Shown: positions 1 to 13,699 of the stretch, piece after piece | How positions within the stretch are numbered: position 1 is the first letter of the stretch | Layout: each line of letters begins with the position of its first letter | From: Paragonimus westermani | Taxonomy: Eukaryota; Platyhelminthes; Trematoda; Plagiorchiida; Troglotrematidae | Reading direction: 5' to 3' | Length of the DNA stretch: 64,000 nt | Assembly: GCA_008508345.1 (NCBI GenBank) | Contig: QNGE01000112.1 | Coordinates: 128,707-192,706, forward strand | Notes under the pieces: generated by a model | The model's input: the letters and a program-made list of their open reading frames with translations, nothing else | The model's database searches: none | What the model was told of the DNA's origin: nothing | Position numbers and translations under genes: made by a program

Positions 1-141
1 ACTGACATTTACGTAGGTAGCGTCTGGTTTGGTGGCGGAAAGCTGTTATTCATGTTACACATCCAACTCGTACCATGCAGTGGATATGACAATGCGGATT
101 ACCGCGCTTGACAGCCGATGATTTGCTTTAACATTACTTAC

Positions 142-228
142 GTTAGCATCGGATACATCGTGACTACCAGATTCGGAGAGGAAGAGTGCTGGGTCTTTCG
201 ATGAAAATCTATGACTCAACGGCGTGCG
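142..228 (-). CDS. Candidate internal exon, left minus-strand gene (exon 4 of 4 seen)
   Basis: An 87-nt open block (29 codons, phase 0 in and out). It is preceded by a pyrimidine-rich tract ending in AG (just above 228) and followed by a strong GTAAGT donor at 141-136. It reads RTPLSHRFSSKDPALF then a Ser-rich stretch ending SDAN. It follows in phase the candidate exons at 660-730, 1959-2028 and 4211-4324. The product is not recognised. The splice signals are the main evidence; an exon this short could arise by chance, but the in-phase chain makes that less likely. The gene continues off the left edge. Confidence 0.45.
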
Positions 229-659
229 CTGAATGACAATGGATGGACGAAAATTTACAAGAAACAGTAACCTATACGTGAAGTAGAAGGCCAGTGTTTT
301 CTCATCTACAAATCTGGAAGGAAAATCTGGTCTCTGGATGTCGACAGGCCACTTCCGACCACGTCGGCCAGTGTGCATACCACAGCATTCTGTTCAACCC
401 ATTAATGCTCACGGGTGTGTTACTCGAGTGAAGACTGGTTGTCAGTAGACATGCTGATGTACAGGAGCCCCCTTTTGAGAACAACATAACCCCAAACAGC
501 ACACTCCATTTTGAAACATGTAAACGGTCTAGCAGAAAGTCAAGACAGCCCTCATTGCTCTTCCTTTAAAAACGTGAATAGTACTCTATCCAATAGCGGT
601 GTTACGTTATGGTTATTTTTTAGATTCTTCACTGAAGACACCAGATAGATAGAGCTTAC

Positions 660-730
660 CAGTAAGGTTTCGTGGCTAAACGAACTAACCGCAAGCCAGT
701 TCAAAACCAGTGAAAAATCGGTCAAAGTTA
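660..730 (-). CDS. Candidate internal exon, left minus-strand gene
   Basis: A 71-nt block (phase 1 in, phase 0 out) between an AG acceptor just above 730 and a GTAAGC donor at 659-654. It reads TLTDFSLVLNWLAVSSF then SHETLL. The incoming phase matches the exon at 1959-2028 and the outgoing phase matches the exon at 142-228. It is hydrophobic in the middle (LVLNWLAV) but too short for a clear membrane segment. No family is recognised. Confidence 0.35.
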
Positions 731-1958
731 CTGTCTCTTTCACTCATCACATAGATAGAATGTCCAGCGCATCCTAGGTACAACAGGAAGACCTTTATCT
801 GGAGTAGTATATAAAAAGGTTTATGGGAAGTTACGATCATGTGAAAAGGTTAGTGGCACAGACAGAGCAAAATTACGTGGAAAGGGACATTTTGGCTTCA
901 GTGTGATGGAGTTCCCCTAGTGGCTACAATTAAGACAGGGACAAAGTTACTACAGTGCACAGAAAAGCATCATATAAGTATTAGGTTCTATATTGACATG
1001 TTTGGAACCATTGACAGACAGCGGTGGAGATTATCTGTGCTTTAAACAGAGGAGCGAGTAGTTTATTATTCGGCGTAACGTTTAACAAAATGTATCACTA
1101 GTTTTCTCTCATCCGATACTTAATGTAATATTTTGATTTTTGCCTTACTGAAAACCGGTAAGAAATCGAAATCAAATTTTGCAAGTTGGTCGGATCAACT
1201 TGAACTTGTATAGACTCAGCCAGTTTTAAATGGCAAACCTTTTACCGTAAATTAACACTCGTATGCTAGTTTGATCTCCACGGATCGCAATAAACTTCTC
1301 ACTAAGCCTGTGCAACCACCCACCGTCGTTCAAATACATTCGTTGTCCTGTTCAACTAGCTTATCGCCGTGATAGAAAAATGCATCTTTCAAAAGGCACC
1401 TTAAATTTTTAGAAGCCGAAGTTCACAATTAGCCTGGTTTCGGAAATAAGTCAGGTGGCTCGTGATCTGCTGTCTAGATCTATATGTGACACACTTCGCC
1501 ACTCATACCATGAGTTGGATTCTTGCTGACAAGAAACAAAACACTGGTACCTGGCATTACTATACGAATTTTCCTGTTAACTCCAGGTAGCCGCCAAACC
1601 CAATTAACAGAAAAGATCCTGATGAATGCTGTCTGATGTGGCATACAGCCAACAAACAGCAAACCTCTTATCCAGCACAAGCGAAAACAGCATGTGATTT
1701 TGTGAGCACAATACTGGGCTTTACCCTTATTAGTCTGTGAGGAGTGTGTTTCCATTACGCGGGCTGTCTCCATTTATCAGGGTCACAACAGTAGTCTGGA
1801 TTCGACCCTGAGAAGAATCCTCTTTAGAACAAGTTTCAATTAGTCAGCACCAAACGGAACTCTGCACGATTTTGTTTCATCTCCACTATGAGCTCTGTCA
1901 GTAACCAATTTGTGTCTACCTTGAAAGTCACCCAGTTGATCTTTAGCCATTCTCTCAC

Positions 1959-2028
1959 CTAACGGTAGAATGATTTTGAACTTAGTTCCGAGGAACGTCT
2001 TTTCGAAGGTAGAACTCAGGTGTTCATT
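1959..2028 (-). CDS. Candidate internal exon, left minus-strand gene
   Basis: A 70-nt block (phase 0 in, phase 1 out) with an AG acceptor just above 2028 and a GTGAGA donor right below 1959. It reads NEHLSSTFEKTFLGTKFKI then ILPL. It is placed between the candidates at 4211-4324 (phase 0 out) and 660-730 (phase 1 in), so all junctions agree. The product is unknown. Confidence 0.35.
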
Positions 2029-4210
2029 CTAAATAACAGTCTTTCCAAAGCACTATTGTGCCTTACTTGAAGTAAGTTTAGCGATTGCTGAAATTTATGA
2101 GAGCTTAGTTATTTAGTTTATTGATTGCCACTGAAAAAAGAAGCCAGAAAATCTTACTGAACGCAGTGCCAAATTTTACAATTTAAGAGAATACCTTACC
2201 AAGTCAGTTGTGCAAACTAGAGCAGTTTGGGAGTTCACACTAACAAACAGCCGTATCGGGCGCCCGGACATTAGAGGATCAGGACAATGTTTGTACGATT
2301 GAATTGTGAATTTCCATTCTTCATACTTAGCATGTAGCTTTTCTCTTTCTATGCTAGCATGTTCCTTTACGTTTTAAAGATGCTGAGTGGCAGGTAGCCT
2401 ACATGCAACTTCAACTATTCCGTAGTGCCAGTAGATTCCGCATGACTTGAGGATGAACGTTTGAACCGAGGCACACAAAGCTGAGTGTATGAAATTGAAA
2501 ATGCATATCGTTACCGTTGTCTGGTGTCATGATTTTGTGCTTATGTTGTGAACTAAGAAGGCGGATGGCACACAAGTTGTTTATTTGGAAACCAATACAC
2601 GACTTAAGCGTCTCAACGGGACTACGAACAGAAACACTCGTTTGCACGCCACACTCGTCTGAGGATGCTTCAGTCGCTTTGGACATCGTGTCTCAGTTCC
2701 GCCATGTGGCGAAAGCCATTCTGTCATTCTGCCTTCCAATGATCTTTCCCATATCTCTCCCGTATTTATCCCGCGATCACTCCGATCCAAGCTGCTACAG
2801 AACAGTGGTGTGAGTAGTATGGTGCGACCGTCTATCGTCACCACACTTATAGGTTGATCTGATTTTTTGAATGAAGTAAATAACGAATGCATTTGAAACC
2901 CATAAAACACCTATGCAGTCTTAAGAAACTGTTTGACTGTATCAGACATACAACGAAGAAAAACGAACCCATGAAATTTTTGTTAAAATCTTTACTATTG
3001 CTAGTAACGTTTGCCTTCGTATGCTAACCTAAAACGACTCACGGGACGAAAGGTTTGGATGAACAACTGTTTGTTGACCATCAATTTTTATTCGCTCGTT
3101 GCTTCTCATTTCACCGAGCTTATTCACGACAACGGAAACTAATGAAGCCGTTCGAACATGTGAAGCCTATGGTTGAGCAGTGTACTCAACTTGACGACAA
3201 CACTTGTTTGTTTTGTCTGGTAAGAGTCAAACTTCCCAAAGACTCACTTCACGACACTTGTGTTCTGGCCTTCCAACACGCAAAGTCAAGATAAACATAA
3301 AAAACTTGATTATTCTTCTATTGTTTCTGACGGTGATGTATCATTTCACACTACAATGCTCGCCACTTTTAACTCGTAGAGTAAACTTCGTGTTACTCAT
3401 TACTTACTAACGGCGAATTTCAATCTAAGCTGATAGTGGAAGTTAGGTATTTTGGGATTATGTTGAGAATTGTGAATAGAAAACCTGATTGGATGATGCG
3501 TCTGGCAAACACACGCACACGCGCATGTCGTGTGACAGAGTTTGTCAAAGATTTCGGTATATGGTGTTTTAAGACAATCTCACGAATGACTCGGTTGAAG
3601 CATATGCGATATGACAACTTGCCTAATATTTTGAAAAAATGCAGACCGAGTGTACGGTGTTGAGGAGTGTGACGTATCAATGAACTTAAAAATCGTACGT
3701 ACGACGTGGTTTACCACCGACAGCCGGTAAACATGTGATGGCAGTGTTTTTGAGATGGCGTGAAAGAGTATCCCAAACCGTAATGAGCTAGCCATCAAAC
3801 AGACCAGGTGGACCTACTGTTGACAAGCTGATAGCAACTATTTTGAATGCACAGGCCATGGGCACATTACACCAGCCATGGCTTCCGGCTGAACGCAGCT
3901 CATAATTACTTTGCAAGGAGGCCGATGAACACAAGTCATGAGTCCCCGAATCAGTGGGATGTAGCAAATTACTATGAGTAAGCAGTACCATGATCTTTGC
4001 ATGCATATACATGACGTTTTGTCCATCTACGCAAAATTTATGTTTTCGTTCATTTTCCTCAAGTTTATTATAAACAAAGGAGCATAAAAGTGCTCATTTC
4101 GAAGAACCGTACTATTTTATTGAAAATTTTCAGTTGAACGATTCTGGGCACTCTGTAGTCATTCAGCATAAGCATTCAAAGTAATACACTTCAGTAAAAC
4201 ACATACTTAC

Positions 4211-4324
4211 CACCCATTTTGCATAAGACAATTTGATGAGTGTAGTGGTTTGACTAGTAACGAAATTCCAGCACTGCGTAAATTTACCAGACTTCGTTCG
4301 TTGCAGATGCAATGTATCTAGAGG
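4211..4324 (-). CDS. Candidate internal exon, left minus-strand gene
   Basis: A 114-nt block (38 codons, phase 0 in and out) closed by a strong GTAAGT donor at 4210-4205. It reads PLDTLHLQRTKSGKF then TQCWNFVTSQTTTLIK and ends AKWV. The acceptor AG above 4324 is only fair, so the 5' edge is uncertain. No domain is recognised. It is the most upstream member of the in-phase set that I could place. Confidence 0.3.
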
Positions 4325-7300
4325 CTAGACTCACTGACATACCGACATATCGACGAGAATGACTAGAAGAACAAAGTTATCCTAAATGACACAAGTAAAT
4401 TAAAAGTATTAGCGTGGAATCGGGATTAAGGGTCAACGACTCACTAGTACCCACACAAATTATGTACACCTCAACTGCAGACTCAAAAGTGGATTGGAGC
4501 CTCCGTAAATAATTGATACACGTGAATACTGTGACATTGTGTCTATGGGGGCACCGTCTACAATCACACTCAAATGCCTTCATTATAAACTTCTACAACG
4601 CAGAGCTATTAGCATATGCATACTCCGTATTGATCAAGCGACTGATGAGAACTCAAAGAATCGATTACAGTTCTAATGCAAAAGTAAGGAATGAAATCAT
4701 TCTAGACACCCGTGAACAATTACCGAACCACACCGACTAATCAGAAGAAAGACTGGGATGATTCCACGTTAGATCTTGACATTGAATCACCATTCACACT
4801 GAAATCTTAAAACTTAGAGTGAGTGATTAAAGTCAAGGAGTTCGAAAGTCTACAATGGATCTTGTGTTTGTGATACTGACAATATTTTGCCTTAGGGCGA
4901 ACTCCCCAAATAAGAGCATGTTCTCGCAGAAAATGTTTCCATATAAGAATTCGTTTTGCACCAGGATCAACTTCTGAAGGCTTGAAGCTGCAAGATCAAC
5001 AAAGATTACAAAAATTTAAGTGGACCCTGGTTGTCTCAGAAAACAAGTGCAAGGTAGTTTTGCCCAGCCGTGTCCAGCTTTTTTACCGAGTAGCGAGAGC
5101 GTAGACGTGGTCAATAGTCAAACCAACGCAAACCAACTATTGACCGTGACCTGGTAGTACTGTTTCTCCCTAATGAGATACAGTTGCGAACAGATTGTTC
5201 ATGGTTGCATAGTGGCCCCATGTTAGTAGTTCCACCCTCTGTGTTATAGAGTTGGCTTGATACAAGTGAGAAAAGGCAGTGAGGTCGAATACTCATTGCT
5301 CTGGTGTTAGCTGTAGCAACCACTGTGATATATCGTATCTTTCTGTACGGTCATTAACATAACAATTATGTTTACCTAATTTTGAATTGTTCCATTCTCA
5401 CCCACTATGGTTGTTTCCGCGTCATTCAAACTACCGCATGCAACCCTAGACGAACGCCATCCGAATTACTTGATAGGTGTGTTTTTGTTGTTTACGCTCT
5501 CAGGATTCAGTCTCCTGTAAAACGGATTGCGTCCATGATTGACTTTTCTCTGGACTTGCATAAGCATGGCCGAGAACGCGAGAACATCCGTATGAACTCC
5601 TGAACACAGGTGGACATGGCACACCACATGTTGTTAGTAACTGAAAGGTTCCACAGGGTAACTATCAAGATGGTTGACGTTATGTGCCGTTTACAACAAG
5701 GCAGAATCAAAACATACGGCCCCATATATCCGCTAGTTTACAGTTAGCTCCAACTTAACCGGTGGTTTCTTCAACCAGTTTTCATATGCCAGCTGTATAT
5801 TTGTCTCCAATTAGCGACAGCTTCGTGGAAGTGCAATGGAAGTGTTGTAAAACGTCACCTATGCTTCAGCGCACAAAACGCCAGTTTTATGATTCGATGA
5901 TAGTCTTTGTATGAACTGAAACAGTTCAGCTGAAAATCACAGGGCACCATATACCATTTGAAGATTTTGGAATTTCCTGAAACATAAGAATAGTAAAAGA
6001 ATTCTAATGAATATTATCCTCACTATGCACATCTCAACTCGATCGTAGGCCTAATTGAATTTATTACAATAATGGTCTCTTTCTGTTGAGGATTTCTTGG
6101 ATTATTACAGTTTTCACTTGGTCCACGTCTAAGTTCTGTCAATCCCCTGGGCCACACATTATCATGCTGATACGATGTAGCAAGGACCAAATGATGTAAC
6201 ACTGGACAGCATGTTGTTCTTTTTAAAGCCAAAAGGCTTGTGGGTAATGATAAAATTAGTCTAAACTTGTATTGTTATTGCGACCTCATCTTGAAGATAC
6301 GGGTAGAAGACAAGTGGAACGATGCTTACTTGTTGAGCGCCCACAAATCATGGAGAACAACACTCGCGAAGTCCTAATACTCGTCGTGGATCCATATCTA
6401 CTTTGGCCGTTCACACAGAATGACGTCGTTTAAATCGTGTCACGTGAAACAGCTCCAAAGATGCAGGGCGGCTATATTATTCAGACTAATATCCAGACTA
6501 GATTGAGGTTACTAAATTGTACTTTGCAAGCGGTATTATTTTCAACCAGAACTTTACAACAGACCTTGAATCTATGTAAGCACAAGATGTACAGCATTCA
6601 ACAATATAATAAGTCAATCTGATTTAATCTGTGTGTTCGTGTGAACAACCCTATGTATTCACCAAGAAGAGTAACAGGTAAAGCACCAATTCGTTACTGA
6701 GCCTTCAGCGCTTCCGGTTGTCGTCGCCACCACATTGTCACATTAAATATTTTAGCAAGACTTGCTAGAACATATGAAAAATACACAGATTTAAGTGTTG
6801 TGGATTTTGTAACATTTCAAATTAAAACTCAGCTGTGAAAACCGTCACGCTGTTGCAGGGACTTAGCAGCTGGAAGCACACAGACGAAGTGGCGTCCTAG
6901 TATCCCAAAAACGGTCTCATTCACAATCACTGTTTTCTTGACCACTTCCAAGCAGGTACATATTAAAGTAAATAACTCTTTTCAGTAGTTTCACAAATAC
7001 AGCCATCTCAACGTTGCGACCGACTTTGTATTCCAAGTACATATATATATATAACTTGAATAAAAATCTGCCCTGTATATATGTGTGTGTCACTGTGTAC
7101 GTTTGTTGTTGTCCATATTGTATTGTTAACATTACTGGCTGGTTCATTTGCAGACTGCTCGCCACCGCCCTAAAGGACATCAACGGTGCCACTTCTGTTA
7201 GAATGCGATGTACACAAAACAAAGGTGCAAATTAAGCTGTATGAACGCTCTTTCACTGACCGTTGGACAGTGCTAAACTGCGCGTAGAGTTTTTAGATTG

Positions 7301-10300
7301 AACCCATGCTGCTGTAGTCAGTGTAAACTGGAAACATAGGGAAGGCTCCATTATCACAGACCATCGGACGTTTATCAGTGATTCATTCACTCGTTTGGAG
7401 CGCGAGTTCAATTTTATTGTTAGCCCACAATATTCCATATCCAAGAAATATTGTATTCTAAAGTACAGAAAGCATTGTGCCCGGTACTGTTACTTTGACC
7501 TGATCTCGTCATAGTTTAGCGCTTGCAAAAGACAGTTCCTGTCTGTCTATTCGTTACGCAGTGAATAGAATGGACTACGGCTAGCTGACTGCAGAAGGTC
7601 ATTCAACTAGGGTACGTTCTCACCATGTAGCACTGTACAATTCCCAGTATCTGTGAAATACCTGAACAGCTGACAACTTACTGTGATGTCCGCGTCCGAT
7701 CTCGTAAAAGTCTCAATTTTACGCGCGATTGCAAACTTTCGTCCTTTTCTGATCCCGTCAACGGCGAGGTTGATAGTCACACGAACTAAACAAGTTTTTA
7801 AGGACGACAGACTTGCAGAGGATATTCACTTGCATACCCAAACGTTAGAATCCCTTCTCCAACAGGGCAACCTTAATTAATGCTATAGAGTGTCAAGCAT
7901 ACGTCTGAGCTTACAGAGGCATAATCAGTAATCAAAGTTGGAGTAATCTGAGGACTCCCTTCAAATTTAGGCTAACTAGCTTAAAACTCTGTGCGTGTTA
8001 GGTGTATACTAGTTCCGACGTTTGACTTCGAAGACATTTTGGTTTGCAAAAAATTGATCATGCTGCTCACTGTACTCATATGGACAGACATACGTCATTG
8101 TATTACAGCTAGGCTCTCTGACCCAGCTGGTTGCAGTTCGCAGTTGGTTTGCGCTCAGTGTTTTGGACACTGCATGGGACCCTGGAGAGTGAGGTTTTTA
8201 AATTATTTTCTTTAAGGTTATCCAGCCGCATCATGATATACCCCGTCAGCCCATTTGACATCTTAACTTGTTGAGTCGGTTAGAATATATAAAAACGACC
8301 CGTCTCCGTTTCGTACGACAGTGTTTATGATGCCACCGCTAGGATGATAGGCGCATTTTGAAAAAGCGTACACATCGCGAATAGTAGTAGACGTACACAT
8401 TTTTTACGAGTTAATCAGTTCTCGATTTGTGTGAATAACCATAGCAGTAATGGTAATGCCAGCTTCACCAAACACCAACGAGTAATCCATCGAAATATAA
8501 GTTTGAAAACTCTCACTAAGTCCAAGGCGGGTTCGAGCCTATTAGGCAGATTTTCCAGATACACGTCACAGGCTTATTTTCAAAAATAACTGTCTATGAA
8601 CTTGACCCTGCGTTAGACTTAGTGGCTCTTCTCAACCCACTGTTTAGATGGTCACCCTTAGTTGTTTGCTATAAAAACCGATTCGAGATCTTAGAAAATT
8701 CACTGTAAATGCACCAATGGAATATAAGTGCACACACCAATCTTTGCGTGTTATTGGTTGCAGTTTAATTTCGTTAGAGCAACAACCTGTTGTAAATACT
8801 ACCTCTTGTAAAACACTATTGGACGTGGCCGTCACGTATATTAGTTTAGAATAAATCGCTTTTTAACCACTAAAGTTTTCACGAGTCAATCAACAAGTAG
8901 ATTTCGCGCTTGTCATTAATTCAAATGCCATTTTGTTTGCCACCGTTATTTATCGTTTTACTCTGACATTGTGCTTTTTCGGTGGCGCTTCTATCTTAAC
9001 CTTTGATTGTCGAACGACTTTTTTCTTGATTAAGGGTTCACTCAAGCCTATCACTTACCTAGTATCTAACGTATAAAAACCAAAATGTTATAACAATTGT
9101 TATCAATGGGACTGCGGGCTTAGACTTTAACACGAGACCCAGCACTAGTACGGCGTGTCTCCCAATAGCTGTCGGTGTTGATTCATTGCACATCTTTGAG
9201 GGACTGCTATCGTGGTGGCTGTACTGGGTGGAGTAGTTGGCTGGCTACTCAATTTTAACTTGTCGATCAAATTATGAGCTGGGCCGATCCATACATACGC
9301 ACGCTAAATGTGGACGAGCCATTGTGCAATTTGCAAAGCCACGATAGTCCGAGCGATCCACGTGCACTGCACGTGGTTACAAACATTTAAGTGATGATCC
9401 GAAAAGTTGCACACGGAAATTGTACACATATCGCGTACGTAATCTGATGGTTGAAGATCAGATCCGTGAAGAATTTCACACTATATTATTGAGGGCCGAC
9501 AAACCTGTTGGTGGTGCTGGCTGAGTACATGAATGCGATCGCCGTGTACCACATAGGTGACGTAGAAAGATGTTCAGAAGACAGGAAACCAGGTCTGTGA
9601 TTCTGTCAGCAGCGAAATGGTGGAAAACACCACATCAGCTGTAGCGGTGTAGAATGAAAACCTGTTCGATTTATCTACTGGGACCAGTCATCTTGTGAAA
9701 AAATCTTTCAGTGCTGTGTTGTACCTTTCAATTTTGGTAACGCAATGCGTCATATGGTTTTAAAAGTCACGCAAATACTTGAATTTCGGTTGAGTTATCG
9801 TACTTCTGAGACCGAAATGCGGCTTAGCGTTTACCCATTGAAAATTAACGTTTATTCTTGGTTGCTTCTTCTGACTGCATGCAACAGTTTTCAGGGTATT
9901 CCTACATTTGCTGACAAATAAAAAATGGTGGCTGAGTTTATGGTCAAAAACAGAATGTGAAACCAATTTAAAAATCTGCAAAAAAGTGGGAAGAGTTGAT
10001 GTTATCCAAGTCTGACGTCTTGCGGTGATATAGTTAACTATATCGTACGCTTGTCACCGTGGTATCAAGTAGCGCGATAAATTGAAGAAATCGTCGAGAT
10101 GATTGTATTAGTCTGTGCATTTCTGCAAATCACATAAGGTGCATATTGATAAGGTTGTTAAGTGAATTATGATACGGTCTACATGAACTTCACATCAGTA
10201 TTGAAGTCACATTCTACCAAGACTTTCTCAAAGCCACTGTATTATACACCTAGTATTAAGTCATCAAGATTATGTTTATTTTAATGAAGATTATGAGCTG

Positions 10301-10493
10301 TGGTCTACACTTGGATTTCCACAAAGGGACCGGTGAGCCAAGATATATAAGACGGCCGTCCCATCACAGCTGTTTAATGATTCAACAGCATGATTCATGT
10401 TTGCCACAACTCAGAATACTCCAAAGCCGTCACTTTATTCTGGACAGCTTTGTCGAGACATGCCTCTAATGCCGGCAACCAAACTTTTGTCAG
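4325..10493. other. No supported gene
   Basis: No convincing exon pair, repeat or RNA gene was found. The stretch contains only short random-looking open frames, a small TA tract near 7040-7053 and a near-perfect palindrome at 9358-9376. It is probably intergenic or large-intron DNA. Confidence 0.5.
9358..9376. repeat. 19-bp near-perfect palindrome with two CACGTG boxes
   Basis: Reading inward from both ends, CCACGTGC and GCACGTGG are exact reverse complements around a short centre. Each half holds a CACGTG E-box core. It could be a bHLH-type binding site, but single palindromes of this size can occur by chance in 64 kb. Confidence 0.3.
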
Positions 10494-10649
10494 CGCCTCT
10501 GTAGTTAAACGAATAAACTGCTGTCGTGTTTTTGATATTCTCCTGGGTTCTGCAAACAATGGCTATATCGATATGGAATATAATGACTCCGACCGTTGTT
10601 TGCTTTGGGTTCGACCGGGACAGCGCGTAAATATGGAGTTCAGTGTGAC
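10494..10649 (+). CDS. Candidate exon, N-terminal half of a CUB-like domain
   Basis: An open block with phase 2 in and out, closed by GTAATG at 10650. It reads INCCRVFDILLGSANNGYI, then DMEYNDSDRCLLWV and RPGQRVNMEFSV. This has the CUB layout: a first cysteine, about 26 residues, a second cysteine, then a hydrophobic-W-hydrophobic strand, a PGQRV turn and an F strand. CUB domains are extracellular beta-sandwich protein-interaction modules. The acceptor is a TTTTGTCAG ending at 10493. The phase fits the next candidate at 13191. The domain call is by eye and the sequence is divergent. Confidence 0.4.
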
Positions 10650-13190
10650 GTAATGACTCACTAGTATGAATCCGATTGAACGGCTCTATGGCCTACTTTT
10701 GCTAACTTTAGTCTTCGCTGAAACAGTAAATTAGGTTGAGGACGCTGGTAAATAGCAGATATTGAGGGTCTCTCGATCGCTCTTTTTTGATATTTTTCTA
10801 TCAAATTTAATTAAGCAAACCTAAATAGACCCCGGTACAAATCACTGGTCCGTCTATTGCATCGAGTTGTTTCCTTTTTCCGGAAGTTTATCAGTCTACA
10901 CTGTTTGCTTTGCGATCCAAACGATTCACTAGTTTAGTTCGGGGACCTGTTCAACAGGGAGTGTGATCGTTGTGTCACAGGCAATCAATTTAAAGGGATA
11001 GTGCGGGCTGATGTGATTACTGCTAACAGTGTCTGAACTCTGTGAGTGAATGTATGTCTCTTTCGGTAGAACACTGAAGGAAGTGCATTCTCGTCATGTG
11101 ACAGAGTGTTCAATCCCAGTTATTCTGTTCATTTTTTTGTCGGTTCACTTCATTAGTGGCTACATCATCACGTATAAATACACAATCAGAACAGCTCAGC
11201 TGTAGCCTAAATGCATCTGGACAGTCTACACAGTTGCTAGAATCCACTCCTATCACCATTTACAGCTTTTGTTTCAATGTAAAATTTACTTGAGCCTGTT
11301 GTTTATTTATTTTTTGACGTTCCACTGACTGAGTTCTCAGCATGAAACAATGGTTTTCTATACGGAACATCCTACCATAGGCATCATGATGTTAAGCCGG
11401 CGTATTGCTTAATGTTGTTGCCTAGATTGGTGTATAGTCAAATCATCTTCAAGAAACTGCACAACTCATCGTCGCCAGGACCAGTATCACATCACGGCTT
11501 ATTAAGAGGATAAAGGTAGACAACAGAGTACCAGATATCGACTTTAGCATTCAGTACTTATTGGTAACTCGTTCCGTAGATCACCCACACCGTTGTTGCC
11601 GTTATTTGGTGCAGTGTGAATGACTCCGTCGTGTGTTACGATTGGTGTACGGGTCAGAGGCTGAAATTTTAAATCATATTGACCCAATCGGCTACGTTCT
11701 TCTTTATCCAGCTAGCTTCCACCACTGTGCATTGTCTTCAGCAAAAATAATCTAAAGTGGAGGTCTCGATGATCAGAACAAGTAAGCGGACACAAAGCAA
11801 TTTTTTGAACAACACAAACTGTGATTAAAAAAGCACATGAGGTACAGTCAACACCCAGTGGGAGAAGGTTTCCCAGGTAACCTTCATCTAATGAAGGGTT
11901 GAAGTGAAAGCTTGCACAGTCTTTTTCATGACCTCTTGACCAGCTACCATTCGTAACGATAAACATTTGTTGTACAAGTCTCACGTTTAAACACATATTT
12001 GTGTGGATCATGTCTTCACAGAGTTCAGGTTAACTTTCCAGTCAGGATTCATACCATGCACATCACATTTGACTGCTACTTTCTAGAAACCCCCGATGCT
12101 CAGAAAGCTTTATCGGACCAGCATACACAACCCAATTGGCTATATCTAGTACCTCCTTCACGCACACCCACCAAGCCGCCTACAAAGTAGTAATGTACAT
12201 GTGGGAGATGGTTCAGTTGCTCATTCTAACGGGCAAAGGTGAAAGATTTTTGTCCACAAGACAGTAAGCGTACTAAATATGGCCAAATTAACTGTGGCCG
12301 ATGGTCACTGACTAAAACTACATTCTCTACCAATGTAAAGCCGGTTTCGAAGGATTCGGAGTACAATATGCGTTGGGATTTGATTATACGAGTAATTTTA
12401 CACTTTGAATCTGTGAATTCATTGGCCACTTAATCAGTGACCTCCATTTTGACGTGTTTTCTAACTAGGGGCAACTTCCGGCGGGTTGTGCAAGCGTGTT
12501 GACAGATGGTTTTTATGCACCTGGAAATCTTGCGGTTACACTCCCCAGTATATTAATGGAGTTATTGCCAACGTTGGTAGGCAGTTGCCCACAAAATGCA
12601 ACTCTTGGAATATGCCTTTGAAAATTTTATTAATATATTTCATATAAAGCCAATACGTCCCTTATTGCCGCAGAAGACTGACAACCCAGATTAGAAAGCA
12701 ATCAGCTTCACATCAAAATAAAAGTACATGTAGCCAAGAAGGGTAACCGCGGGGAAGTCTTGTGGCCATATCAGGTTTCTGTGTTGCTCTCAACCGAATA
12801 TTTAGCCCAGCCTAAGGCTGTCCAGTAGACGTCTTGTGCTCTGACGGCCAGATTTGCGTCATCGCACAGGCAGCACAGAGACCACCGATTCACGTTGCCG
12901 GGTGTCTAGGTGTGACTTAACCATCATTTGATTAGCACTCGATTTAACATTTGTTGAGTTACATCATCTCCATGGGGATATACACTTGGCAGTTGATTGA
13001 AATGAAAACATTTAAAGGATTCCGACTGGAATCGGGGGTTTTCCAACCGTACAACTATGGATAGTTGACCTTCCAAGGCACCCAACTTGTTCGCTTTGTG
13101 CATAGCTAAACAAACAGACGAGTCAACAATACTACAAGACTATTTACAAAGACCAAAAATAACTGTTCACAATAGATTCCACCATGTTAG

Positions 13191-13377
13191 GTTCACTGTA
13201 TCATGGAAGAAGGTTACTGTTGAACGACAGCTAATCCGGTTCTGTCAGTGTTTTGAAAAGGATTTCGTCGCGGTTCGATCAGGACAACGACCAAATACAA
13301 GCACATGGCGAGACGAACGAGGACGAAATGTGGTGGAGTGTACTGTGAACAATTACACTGAGTCATTACAAAAGGTC
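13191..13377 (+). CDS. Candidate exon, C-terminal half of a CUB-like domain
   Basis: Phase 2 in, phase 0 out. It reads FTVSWKKVTVERQLIRF, then CQCFEKDFVAVRSGQ and a basic stretch. The CFEKDFVAVRSGQ block resembles the third-cysteine strand of CUB domains (C-x-x-D-x-hydrophobic-x-V-R-x-G). Joined in phase to 10494-10649 it would make one domain of about the usual 100-110 residues. The donor could be at 13375, 13378 or 13380; the first two keep phase 0 for the next exon. The following intron would be only 40-43 nt, similar to the 41-nt intron at 28,388. Confidence 0.4.
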
Positions 13378-13417
13378 GTGTAATAACGTTCATTCATTTC
13401 TTTGTTCCACCATACAG

Positions 13418-13696
13418 TTGTTGAGCTCGAAGCGACCGGACACGCAAAATAAGTGCCAGACTCCACAAAACTATTTCATTAACTTGATAGTTTTACCGGC
13501 CAGAAACTTCATACAGTTTTGTCAACTGAAAGTAAATAATGATGTAGTCTTCCACCTTAGCTGTTCCGGACTCTCCTGGTCCGGATTAAATTGTCATTGC
13601 GAACTCGTCAGTTTAAGTGATCAATCCTCCAGATATGCAAATTGGCCTCGATTCACTGTGAAACTGAAAAACACCGGTTCATTATTCCAGAATTCA
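13418..13696 (+). CDS. Candidate exon with a second CUB-like block
   Basis: It is preceded by a very good pyrimidine tract ending CATACAG at 13411-13417. It reads LLSSKRPDTQNKC, then VVFHLSCSGLSWSGLNCHC and ELVSLSDQSSRYANW. The last two parts match the same pattern as the 13.2-kb exon: beta strand, cysteine pair, strand, acidic/polar turn. The frame ends at a stop at 13697-13699. The true donor probably lies before that; weak GT options exist but I cannot choose. Product and 3' edge are uncertain. Confidence 0.4.
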
Positions 13697-13699
13697 TGA

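Noticed and set aside
3119..3219. Plus-strand block with AG and GTAAGA borders (KPFEHVKPMVEQC)
   Set aside because: Reasonable donor, but it lies inside the intron of the minus-strand candidate gene and shows no domain; too weak to call.
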